Part shown: piece by piece, positions 12,519 to 23,300 of the stretch
Layout of the letters: each line of letters begins with the position of its first letter
How positions within the stretch are numbered: position 1 is the first letter of the stretch
Assembly (NCBI RefSeq): GCF_000150955.2
Contig: NC_011675.1
Coordinates: 388,230 to 452,229, forward strand
DNA: 64,000 bases
Direction of reading: 5' to 3'
Source of the DNA: Phaeodactylum tricornutum CCAP 1055/1
Taxonomy: Eukaryota > Bacillariophyta > Bacillariophyceae > Surirellales > Neidiaceae
Translations under genes and position numbers: made by a program
Notes under the pieces: model-generated
The model's database searches: none
Told to the model about the DNA's origin: nothing
What the model saw: the letters and a program-made list of their open reading frames with translations, nothing else

Positions 12519-14232
12519 ATGATGGGAATTTGCACAACATCGGCCCGCCCGCAAGTGTCTTCGGTTGTCCGTTCCTGGAGACTAACAATGGCGTCTGTAT
12601 CATTGGCTGCATCTACGTTCGGAACAGCTGTCGCTTCGGCGCCATTTCTTTCGACTACAAGTGGTGATTCCTTGGTAGCCGCGGCAGCAAAATCGACCAA
12701 TGCGAGATCTTCGGGTGATCGTAAATACCGCGTCTTTTTGGCCGTTGGATCTAATCTTGGTGACCGATACTGTAACATTCGAACAGCGTTACAGCTGTTG
12801 TGCAATTCTTCGGATACCAAGCTGATGCGAACGTCATTTTGGCACGAGACGGCCCCCATGTATGTGACGGATCAACCGTCGTTTTTGAATGGTGCCGTGT
12901 CTTTGGAAACAAATTTGGAGCCACACGATCTTTTACAAACAATTAAGACTATCGAAGCACAGGTTGGTCGAGACTTGAGCGCCATGCGCAACGGCCCCCG
13001 GCCGGTCGACTTGGATATTCTCTTGTACGAAAGACGACTTTCTCCATCAACAGCGAACGCTGAATCGCATGCTTCATGGGAACCACGACTGGTGGACACG
13101 AACGACCTTGTGGTCCCACATTCACGCATCACGGAGCGTGAATTTGTTCTGGCGCCCTTATGTGAGGTAGCAGGGCCTGATCTTGAGCATCCGGTTCGAA
13201 AGACCTCCGTACGAAAGTTATTGGAGGAGTTGCGCCATGAAATGGAGGAAAAATAAGGAACCTACCGTGAGGGTAATCCCACTGCCACGATCTCGTATGC
13301 TTTATTTCAACGAAACCTTAATAATGGGAGTACTGAATGTCACACCCGACAGCTTCAGCGACGGTGGCAAGTGGGAAGACTCGACCAGGAATGCGGTGGA
13401 ACGGGCCTTGGAAATGGAACAGCAAGGAGCTCATATTGTAGATATTGGCGGCGAGTCAACGCGGCCAGGTGCAGATGACGTGTCAGCTGAGGAAGAATTA
13501 CGACGAACTATTCCTGTAATTGAAGGGATTCGTGAAAGTACGTGGGTAGTCACATACATTGCTCGGATATTTAGATTGGCTTCATCCTCACCTTTTTTAT
13601 ACGTTATTCTCTTTTCCTGTTTCCTTCTTGCCACAGGATCAGAGGTTGCTATTTCGATCGACACGCGGAAGTCGGTAGTGGCTAGAGCCGCCGTAAATGC
13701 CGGGGCCGATATAGTCAATGACGTTTCTGGTGGTACGTTTGACGACCTTATGCTGTCTACTGTGGCTGAGCTAGGTGTACCCATTGTATTGATGCATATG
13801 AGAGGTACTCCTAAAACCATGCAATCCATGACGGAGTACGAAGACGTCGTTGCTGATGTTGCTCGAACCCTCATGGAGCGATCGCAAGCAGCGGAATGTG
13901 CAGGTATTCCGCGTTGGATACAAATCCTTGACCCTGGAATCGGCTTTGCAAAAGACCAACGTCAAAATCTTCTCTTGCTAAAAGACATGTTGCGTCTGCG
14001 GGCACTCACGGATGAATTGCCCATATTAATCGGTACAAGTCGAAAAGGTTTCATTGGAAAAATAACTGGTGTAAGCCGAGCTGAAGATAGAGATGTCGGA
14101 AGCGTTGCATCTTTTATATCAGCCCTGTCCTTTGGGTCTCGGTCAAAAAGTTGTGACATTGTCCGGGTTCACAATGTCGAAGCAGCACGGCATGCTGCAT
14201 TGGTCTTAGACGCAATAAAGCAAGTAAGATAG
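12519..14232 (+). CDS. Bifunctional folate enzyme HPPK-DHPS
   Basis: Fusion of 6-hydroxymethyl-dihydropterin pyrophosphokinase and dihydropteroate synthase, two successive steps of folate synthesis. HPPK shows GSNLGDR and GPRPVDLDILLY; DHPS shows NVTPDSFSDGG, the GGESTRPGA motif, DPGIGFAK and GTSRKGFIG. The start is either 12519 or the ATG at 12588 in a good context; both give a short basic, S/A-rich leader suited to mitochondrial import, as in plant enzymes. A 99-nt intron (13538-13636) lies in the DHPS part. The HPPK frame ends at TAA 13254-13256 while the DHPS frame is shifted by one base. A 49-nt GT-AG intron at 13209-13257 would restore one reading frame (521 residues), but so would one base fewer in the A5 run near 13249 (537 residues). 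The latter keeps a normal HPPK C-terminus. The fusion itself is very likely. Confidence 0.85.
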
Positions 14233-14259
14233 ACGGTCATAGCTTTATTTACATTTGTT

Positions 14260-16585
14260 TTAAGCTCTTGATCCTTGACCACCTCCTACATTAATGCTAG
14301 TATGCAAGGCGTCTTCTGAAGCAATTTCATCGCCCAATAGGCCTAAAACAATGCTGTATCTCCACCATTCTTCGGGGGAGCTCGCCCGCAATGTGACACC
14401 TTGGCTACAAATTGATCGAGCAACAGAAAGGCTTTCGATGTCACCTGCCTTGCAGGAAGCATAGACGATTGCATGCTCCAGAATTGGGCGTGCTTCGAAG
14501 TCCCACGCCTCTAAGCGATTGTTAGTATCCATCACGTTTGCAAGACTATCTTCTTCGTCAGAGGGGTAAATATAGCCATCGAGAGCTGATGTCAGACTAT
14601 CAACTACGTCTTTCCACTCCTTTTGCAATTCACTATTCACAGGCAGCCAAAATTCGGGATCTCGCTCAGCTATCGGCTCACGGATAGCGGTGCTTTCGAC
14701 TGGTCCATCTGTTGTTCTTCCAAGCTTTAAAAGCGTTCCCATTTTGTACAGCCCGCGAGCAAGTCTACCATTTCCTACATATTCAGCGCCCGTGTCGGCA
14801 GGATCCACAAGCATGGAGGATGCGAGACTTGCGATGGGACAGAACTGGAGAGGCGGTGAGTCCCGATGTTTTCGCTCAATGTCAATAAGCGCTATCCACG
14901 CATTGCGCATATTCTCCCATCGGCCGTTTTTGGCTGACATTGTTCCGTTAAGTGTGAAACGCCACAGAAGCAATGTTGCATCAGAAAGAAGCTTGGGGGT
15001 CGGGGGAATCCAAGTCAGGACATCCTCGCACGTCGGCTCCCAACCCTCCACCTTCCTCGACGGGGAATTTTCACCCTTCAAAATAATCTCATATTCTTCT
15101 TCGTTTGCATTTTTGTTCGTTGCACTAAAGAGATTTTGTAGAAATGACCCTTTGTCTTTTGAAGCAGAGTCATCGCCGCTTCCTATAGGAGTCTGCTTAA
15201 TCCATCCTAGCGGGGCCTTCTGCTGTGGTGTTTTCCAAGGTCTACCCTCTCCAAATCCACTGTAGTGCAATACACGCTCGAAGTTTGCCTCGTAGAGACG
15301 AAGTGCTTGGCTCTTGCCTCGTCCACGCTCTTCTCTGTCTAGTGCGAACCGCGCACCATATCCTCCCAGATGAGATTCGAAAAATAACAAGCCACATCCT
15401 TCATAATTGGCGATACCGTCGCCATTCGCCAACGCCGAAATTCCTTCCGCGGTGCGACCGCCAGCATCAAACACGTACGCTTGCACCCAAGTAGCCAGCC
15501 CGCCGCACACTTTTCGACCTCGCTTCATGGCTTGCGTGGCCATGAGCTCAGCTTCTTCGTGTCGGCCATTGACTGCAAACCCTAACGCTATGAGCGATTC
15601 TGCGATGGAGTGACCTGGCAGTGACGGCCGGATCAAGCCCCCACGACGTTCATGCCAATATGCTGCAACCGATCCAGAAGCTCTAGATTCAAAATTGAAG
15701 TGAGCGACTTTGGCGAGCCTTTTCGATTAGGAAATCAAATATTGCGTACCTAGATGCAGCTTTTTTATCTCCAATCGTATGCGCTATATCCATCGCAAGG
15801 CTTAATGCAAGAACATCGCCTGGGCAAGTTCTCAGCAAGCGTAGCAAAACCGCTAATGCAGTTGCATGCTCGTCTTTCAAAAGATATGCAAGCGCTCGAA
15901 GATGAAGACGTTCCCTGTCATTCAAATGAATAGCGTTCATGGCGGACGCTGCTCTCTGTGCCGTGTCATACATTTGCACGATAGGGAAGCCTGGCGCTAC
16001 GGGCTTGGTGTTCTTTAGCAGTGTGTCTAAATGCTTCACATAAGCGGTGCCCGCTTGTGCCAACACTGGAGCGACTGAGATGACGGCGAGCATCGGAGCG
16101 GATTGCTTGGTGTTGGCTTGATTCCAAACAGTGGTAAACCGCAGGGCTTCGGTCCAGGACATGGCAACGGCGTGTATGGATTGCGTTTCTAGACCAGCCT
16201 CCTCACCTCCTCCATAACATGTGAGTCCTTTGGTAACGACTGCAAGTTGGAAAGAGTCAACGGCGGCCATTGCCTTGATTGAGGTGGCTGTGTTGGATTG
16301 AGTCAAGCCAGAAAATGTGACGGGCTCCCCGAAAAAATCGAACTGGACTTGCGACTCTTTTACAACCGATTGCTTTTCCACATTCGAGTTCCATGCAAAT
16401 GCCGATGCTGGTCGGATGAATTGTACCGTGCGTCGAGTGTTGGGGGAGTGTAAGTGAAGGGAAGGAAGGTAGCGACCGTCGAATGTCGACGCGGAAAAGA
16501 TGGAAAAAGAACTACATCTTGCTTGTTTCTGCTGCGTATTAAAGGCAAGCCTCAGCGAAGACCGTCCATGCTTGCGCCATAGCAT
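14260..16585 (-). CDS. TTC38-like tetratricopeptide protein
   Basis: Two exons, 16585-15750 and 15682-14260, are joined in frame across a 67-nt intron (15683-15749, GTACGC..TCTAG), giving 752 residues. The start at 16585 is the ATG of MLWRKHGRSS; an upstream in-frame ATG at 16726 exists but adds unlikely residues. The basic, S/R-rich N-terminus suggests mitochondrial import. The helical core matches the TTC38 family: CPGDVLALSLAMDIAHTIGD, then the characteristic HSIAESLIALGFAVNGRHEEAE and a GLLFFESHLGGYGARFALDRE block. TTC38 proteins are usually about 470 residues, so this one has long extra sequence, mainly at the C-terminus. Biochemical function of the family is poorly known. Its stop codon is 27 bases from that of the folate gene on the other strand. 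Confidence 0.7.
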
Positions 16586-18738
16586 TTTGAGTATTGTGCG
16601 CGGAGCCCGATGAGAATGAGGAGTCTGCGAACGACACGTCAAGACAAGGGATATATGTTTGATGGTTTCCCCAGTATCGGGTTTGGTTGGTTCACAGTCA
16701 GTGTCAGCACAATATTTCGGAGGCACACCAGTAGTCAGTCAAGCATGGTAGTGACTTGGGATCGAAAAACGGTCACCGATTGTAATGTAAGTTGGGTTAG
16801 GAATATCGCTATGTTACGCAAATGCATTTCCGAAAAACTGGAAGAGACTACTGAGTCCTAGAAAATTTGCTTGGACTCTTGCCATGACTATCCACTGCCC
16901 ATTTCCGAAAAGTGGAGGAGGAATATGATTTCAACATGGCGAAAAATGACATGACTATCAAAGCTTTCTACTTTTAGAGGGTACCTCATGATGCTTTTAG
17001 TTTTATTCTGTCAAAGTTTGTGAGTACTCCAACAGGATAAGACACCCACAGGCTTCAAGCATTGAAGTACCAAAATAATGCAGGCACGGTATGCACAATA
17101 GGAATTTTAAGACTCATTCGGCCTATCACAGACAAAACAATGTGAACGTGACAAATTCCAATAGATGCGAGTATAGTAGGAGGCTATGAAAGGGCACACT
17201 TACTGCCGCTTGTGTCTTTTAGAGCGTGTACCTTGAAAGCCCCTGCAAAGATTATCATAGACACTGGATATGCAAACCTGAAAAGCGTCCGTCGTTTGTT
17301 TAATTCAATTGAGCTCTCCGCCTTTTTGCACCACAAGTGTTCCATTGCGAACGTTTCTGGCCTTTTGTTTCGGGCAATCAATGTTTTCCCAATTGCTAAT
17401 AACTCCAGAAGCGTGATGATAAGTTCTACCTGCTTACGAGTGTTTTTGTAGAATACGACGAAAGAGTAGAAGTTGGGGGGAAAGCCTCGTAGAGGCTCCG
17501 ATTGTTTTAAAAAATTGGTAGGTTTTTAGATTGAGATTGTGAGACTAAAATATAGATTCCAAAATAAAATTTTTGTGTTGGAAACAGAATGTACGAACGT
17601 AGAAACCCCGTAGCCAATGTACTGGCTATCGAACCATTGACATAGTTTTTGTCGAGATGATTGGATCACCTATGTGATTGCCAAACCATCGAGTTCGGAT
17701 GGTGCCAACAGTATCTATTGACAACTTTCATCTAGGGAAACCGTATGGTAATCAGGAATATTTTGTTCCTAGCATATCAGGTTTGATAAGACGAGTCGTC
17801 TTATACGCCTCATGCAACGGAACCAGAGTTGTGTATGTTGCAAACATTTGGGTGCACAACGCAAATATTTGGTTTCCTATGAGACGCTTCGTATTTTCCT
17901 CCGGCATGCCACACACGGGAAATGAACCCGACGAGGACAGTCGTCTAGCCACTGCGTCTGTCCTACGACAGAGCCAGGAAAAAGGAAATGGCAATGAGGC
18001 CAAGATCTAGAGCTAGTGAATCCTAGATAGATGTTCCAACAAACAATGCTAAGGCTAAACAATTCTATCTACAACGTAGTATCAAATTGTAGCATTGTGT
18101 GGCTATAATTTATCAGTAACGCTGTAAACAGTCTTTTCGAAGTCCTCGTAATGCGTACGTACTCTGTCAATTCCGATGCGACCTATTGCTGAATATTCTG
18201 GACCAGCTAGTGTGACCATTGGTAGTAGGGCATATTGCCAAAGACGCACACCTCACCGTCAATTCATCAAATTGCTGGAGCATCATAACTTCTTGTGATT
18301 ATGAAAGCTGGTCCGGCTAGGTACTATTAGGTTGTCTTTTTCGAAAACGCCGATCCACGCTTGGTCGTAGCGACATCTATGCTTAGGATTTTACGTGCAC
18401 TGTGTCTTTCTTTATCCCGACAGCTGGTTCGCGTCATCTGGTGATCGGGTCGCTTTTCTTTTCTACTCTCAGCGTCACAAAAATATTCTTCAATACTATT
18501 AGTTTTGATGATATTCACGTGCCCACGCTGAAATGTGTCCTACAAAGACACATGGTTCGCCTTATTGACACGGAAGAACACGAAAGGAACAAGCAGATCT
18601 TTTTGCTTTCTGTCCAAGCCATCATCATTTCGAAAACGGACGCAAAACCTGTGCAACGACCAGTAGGTCCCTTGCACATCACATCTCATAAACAACTCTC
18701 GCCTTTTTCAATACTCTCCTTTCTTCAATAGCTTTATC
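16586..18738. other. Gene-poor stretch of about 2.15 kb
   Basis: AT-rich, with only short frames lacking coding character on either strand (for example 17184-17381 minus and 17678-18010 plus). It should hold the promoter of the TTC38-like gene at its left end and of the repeat protein at its right end. A 19-base palindrome lies at 17786-17804. No transposon ends, tRNA or recognisable pseudogene were seen. Confidence 0.45.
17786..17804. repeat. 19-base palindrome
   Basis: ATAAGACGAGTCGTCTTAT has perfect 9-base arms around a single central base. It lies in the gene-poor stretch, far from any start codon. It could be a dimeric protein site or chance. Confidence 0.6.
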
Positions 18739-19643
18739 ATGTTGTTTCTTCACACGCTAGCCGTCGTGTATCTGCTGTCACTCGCCGCTCCGGTCCGGAG
18801 CTTGGTGTCACCGCGACCGATTGGTTCATTCCGTTCAATAAGTACCACTACTGGTACTGCAACAACAACACAGCTTTACAGTTCAATTGCGATCCGAATC
18901 GAAGACGAATCAGCACACAAGTACATGATGGCGCGTGCTAAGGAGTGTGCCTTTTCCGAAGCCACGACAGCCTCCGAAGCCCAACGATATTTGCACGAGA
19001 TCCTCCACATTCAGAGTGGATGCGTCAGTGGCGTGCTCGCCTCGCATGATCTCTGCGACAACATCATGGAGACGGCTGAAATTGTCGCACATCTGCGTGA
19101 AAAGGTCCGAGACAATGCCGGCATGAGGTACGTATAGCATGTTGGCTCGGAATTAATTTAGCCAATTCTGTTAGCTTTTTTTTCTCACACGATACTCTCC
19201 TGTCTTATTGTAGTGTTTCTGCGGTAGCTAGCTCCTTGGTCCCTCTGTCTCTAGTCATTCTGGCTGCCAGCGTCTACGCTTTTGCGTTGCATGCTGGAAC
19301 AAATACGCAACCCTTCACGTTGCAGGAGTGGGCCTGGGCTGCCCGTGACGGATACCTTCCGACCATGATTGCACACTTTATCACGGACGGGGGTTTGGCA
19401 TCGGCAGATTTACATCCGCACGACGTCGTACCCTTGACGCCACAGGAATGGATGTGGGCTCTCCAGGGTGGCTATTTGAATTCCATGCTTGCCGAAGTCT
19501 ACCACTATGGTGGTCTCGCTGTCGACTCGGCGGACACGATTGACGCCGGAAGCCCATTCGTTGCGGAAGAGTGGGCCATGGCCGTCAAGGGCGGTTATCT
19601 TCCGACCATGCTGTCGCATATGTATACGAATGGAGGGCTATAA
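18739..19643 (+). CDS. Secretory/plastid membrane protein with three EW..GYL..GGL repeats
   Basis: Two exons (18739-19127 and 19214-19643) join in frame across an 86-nt intron (AG|GTACG..TGTAG|T), giving 272 residues. Residues 1-21 are a clear signal peptide, followed by an S/T-rich stretch that resembles a transit peptide, although the cleavage motif has L where diatom plastid proteins usually have F. A hydrophobic segment at about 138-158 is probably a membrane span. The C-terminal half is three repeats of about 40 residues sharing EWxxAxxxGYLxxMxxxxxxxGGL: EWAWAARDGYLPTM, EWMWALQGGYLNSM and EWAMAVKGGYLPTM, each ending in GGL. I do not recognise the family. Spaced W, Y and GG positions suggest a helical repeat or a short binding motif. 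The exon split separates the leader and head from the membrane span and repeats. Confidence 0.8.
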
Positions 19644-19883
19644 GAAGCTATCTTGGCCAGTTTTTTATTATGGACCGCAATCCACCATGTATTTCTCGAG
19701 GACTACCGAAACCACTGTTGCTCGGTTCTTTTCTTTTGAAGTGTCTATCCCTCTCGCTACCATTTTAAACCAATAGACAATGCATAGTAGCACAAATGGT
19801 GTATACGAAGGAACTGAGTTTGAGTTCGACGCTGAATGGGATTCCAAATAATTACGTGGTATCGTTTCCACACAGCTGGTTTG

Positions 19884-20183
19884 TGATTTGATATCCACGT
19901 GTAGGTACATTTCTGGTCAACACGATATCCGGACTATATTGAATTAGTTCGTTGACCATTGTCCCGCATCCACGGAGACAATCAATTTGCATGTTGGTCA
20001 ACCAAGCACACAAGGGGACTAGAAGTACAGCTTGCAAAGTGCTTTATAATAAAAATAAGTGAGCACATCATCCGATGTGCCCAAGGTTTAGACTAGTTTC
20101 ATGACCGAAGGATAACCCCAATGACTACGTCACAGGTCATCCTCGTACACCCAAATCCGGGTCTGTATGGCCATACTGAATCA
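19884..20183 (-). repeat. 3' LTR of the CoDi element
   Basis: A 300-base terminal repeat, TGATTT...GAATCA on the plus strand, nearly identical to the copy at 26838-27137. It contains an ACGTCA motif within GACTACGTCACAGG. Confidence 0.95.
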
Positions 20184-20362
20184 GTCCCCTCGAGCTAGAA
20201 CCACAATAACCTTTAAGCCATGTCAAAGCTTCTTGTGCGTCTTAGCCCGATAATTCACACATTTTTTTACGCAGAGGCTGGCATCCACTTCCATTTTGGT
20301 AGCTTCTGCTTTGTTTCTGGGGTAGGAATACATTTCTGCACACCTGTTTTGCAATTGGTCTT

Positions 20363-23300
20363 TTACCAAAGCACTGTTCCACTCAACTCTCTCAATCTCG
20401 GACCTGGGACGCTCTTTGTGAGGAAGTCACTGATGTTTGTTTCGGTTGGTTCCTTTGCAATTAACACAATCCCAGCTGCCTGAGCTTCTCGAGTTCGATG
20501 GTAATTAATAGCATTGTGTTTCCTTTTCAATGCGGTCTCCGGTGCCGTTGAGCTTATAACAACCGATTGGTTATCACATAACACGCAAGTTGGACCATCC
20601 AAACCAACTCCAAGCATTCTCAATTTATACCGTAGCCCTTCTATCATATCAATAGCCGTCCGCATAGCACAGAATTCAGAGGAGTAGGTTGAGGACTCGA
20701 CTGTATTTTGCCGCTTTGAATACCACAGAATTGGTGCTCTGTTCACATATATCAAAACGCCTGTATGCGACCGACGGGTCAACCGACATCCGGCATGGTC
20801 GGCATCCACAAAACATGTAGTTGATACCAACCTGCCTCGTTGTTCCGGTAGGTTTGGCGGTATCGCCTCTGCCGCTCCCGGATAAAATTCTGACCAATCC
20901 TTCTGAACAAATCGTTCCGCATCAAATGTAGGTCTAGTATCATCAAACACCAATGTAGACCGTTTGTGAGACTTCAGGTAAGCAAATATATGAAATAGCT
21001 GCTGTAGCTGTCCTTCCCGTGGTATCACGAGGAATCTAGACATCATCGCAACATCAACCAGGATATCAATTCGTCCCAGCTCACACATCCAACGAAGAAC
21101 TCCAATGAGGCCTTGATAGTAAGTGATTCTCCTTGCATCTAACTCAGGACTCTGGTCTAGTTCCGGTCTGTAACCGGGCTTGAGTGGCGTTGACGCCTTC
21201 GAAGGAAGTTGCTTGTCAATCTTGGCCAACTCTGTTTCAACATCTGCAATTGCCGACTTGATGTAGGTTTCAGATGACATTGCCCATCGAATTTTCGTAG
21301 GATCATCCGATCCTTCAATACGCCATTTCTTGACTTCAGCACCTAGGTACGTTGTTGGCTCTGCCACTGTACCGTTCTTGAGGGTATTTTTGGACTCGAG
21401 AAAGTCCATTGTACGTTTGGGGTCATGGCTCACGACGAGAATGTCGTCTGAGTACACGAGGACGTACTCCCAGTACTTGAATCCGTCAGGCTTCGTTGCG
21501 GGTCTCATCCAAACATCTGGGTCGGCTCTGCTACTAGTATAGTCTGCTTCGCGCAATGTTGCGGCCATATGGTCACGCCATCGTGCTCCGCTACTTTTCA
21601 ATCCGTAAAGTGCGCGAACAATAACGACGGGTCGTCCTGCGTTCGATCCGAACTCCTTCCCAGCGCGCGTCCAAACTTTCTCTTTTGTCGCTGCGTTCAA
21701 GTATGCGTTCTGTACGTCAGCCGCTAAAATGTCTAGATCGTTCAAAGCCGCCAATAGGAAAGCAATTCTCACACTGTCCCGAGATACGACACTTGCAAAA
21801 GTCATATCCTTAGGAGGATCTGTTGTATGACCACCAGCCACCAGGCGCGCCTTACGCTGTAATGAGAACGCCTTGATATCAAAAATCATGTGACAGGTGA
21901 TTTCTTTGTGGCCGACGGGCATACGGTCATCGTCGCGAAATTCAAACGCAGGCATCACATTTTTCATTTCTTTCGCAATTCCATCGCGCCAGAAAGTGGT
22001 CCCCGTTTCTTTATTGATTCGAAGGGCTTCCCCCACAGAGTGAGGTAATTCAATTCCATATTTGTGCGAGCGCTTCCAATATTTCGACTTCACCTTTTTA
22101 ATGGATCTGTCTCTCACACGAAGTGCTTGTCGCACCCACCAAGCAAACGCAGGTTCTTCCGCAATTTTATTTGCGACTGCATACTCAGCGACTTCCAACG
22201 GGTTCGACTCTTTCAGGTCTTTAAGAGGGACCCAAGTCGAAGTACCGTCTTTCCACAGTACTGAAAGCTTCCAGCCTTTTGTGGTCATTTGGGGTTTTCG
22301 TTCGCCATTTTTCAGTACAGTGAAGCCGTCGTCCTTGGTCACTGCATTTCCGTCGACTTTATGGTCGGTGATCTCCTGCATCAGGAGAAACTCGCGGCCT
22401 TCATCGTCAATCTGGGAATACATGTTTTCAGCAATGATGTTAGCAGAATAAACATTTGTGGATCCATCTGGGAGTTCGACTTCATACTCGCGGGTGTCTA
22501 GAATTGGGTTGCTGTTCCGAGTCCCCAGAGGGTTTCCGTCGGCATCGCGCTTCCGAGCTTTAACCACCCCACGTAACAATTCACCACCAAATGGAAGTAA
22601 AACTTCAGCTGTCAGGTACTCGTCCATGGATTCGGGCGTAAAATCATCAGCTTCGGCTTTTTCAGCAGCCTCTTCGAGCGGATAAAACTCTTTGTTGGCT
22701 ACCTTTTCAAATAAATCGTCAGCTGGACCCGACACCAGGTTGCCGAGCGAGCTGTCAATTTCTTTGTTCTGTTCTGCAGTTTTGTTATTGCCAATTTTAT
22801 TGTCAATGGACAAGTCTAACATGGCAAGATCAGCTTTAAACTCGTCCGTGCAGGACACATCAGGGTCAACTCGAGCTACCAAGGAACGCGCAATTGGGGA
22901 GCAGGACTTTGGTAAAATCCAAAAGGTCATGGCCTGCCCCACATCCGATGCAACCCCAATCCAACGACCAAGCTTTCGCTTAGGTTCCGGGAAAGAAGAG
23001 GTCGGATCAATGAACCATACTGGTTCATACCAGTCAAATTGTGCGTATTCTGAAATGTCTGGGGTCTCCCCCTCCAGAAGTTCCGTTGCGACGCGGCCGT
23101 TCAAAGCAGGCAGGCTAAGGGCTGTCAACCGTCGGACGGCCGACACCCATTCCGTACAGAAGCACCAAAGTCGTTTTGGTGCTCGGGATGCTTGTAAACG
23201 GTGGCGAACAGATTTCTTAATCTCTCGGATTTCCCCCTCAGCTCGATTCTGCCACTGACTGTGTGGTTCCGTTACGTGCCGTTGTATGTGATGGCGTTGT

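Noticed and set aside
17678-18010. 110-codon plus-strand frame in the gene-poor stretch
   Set aside because: Composition does not look coding and no motif is present.
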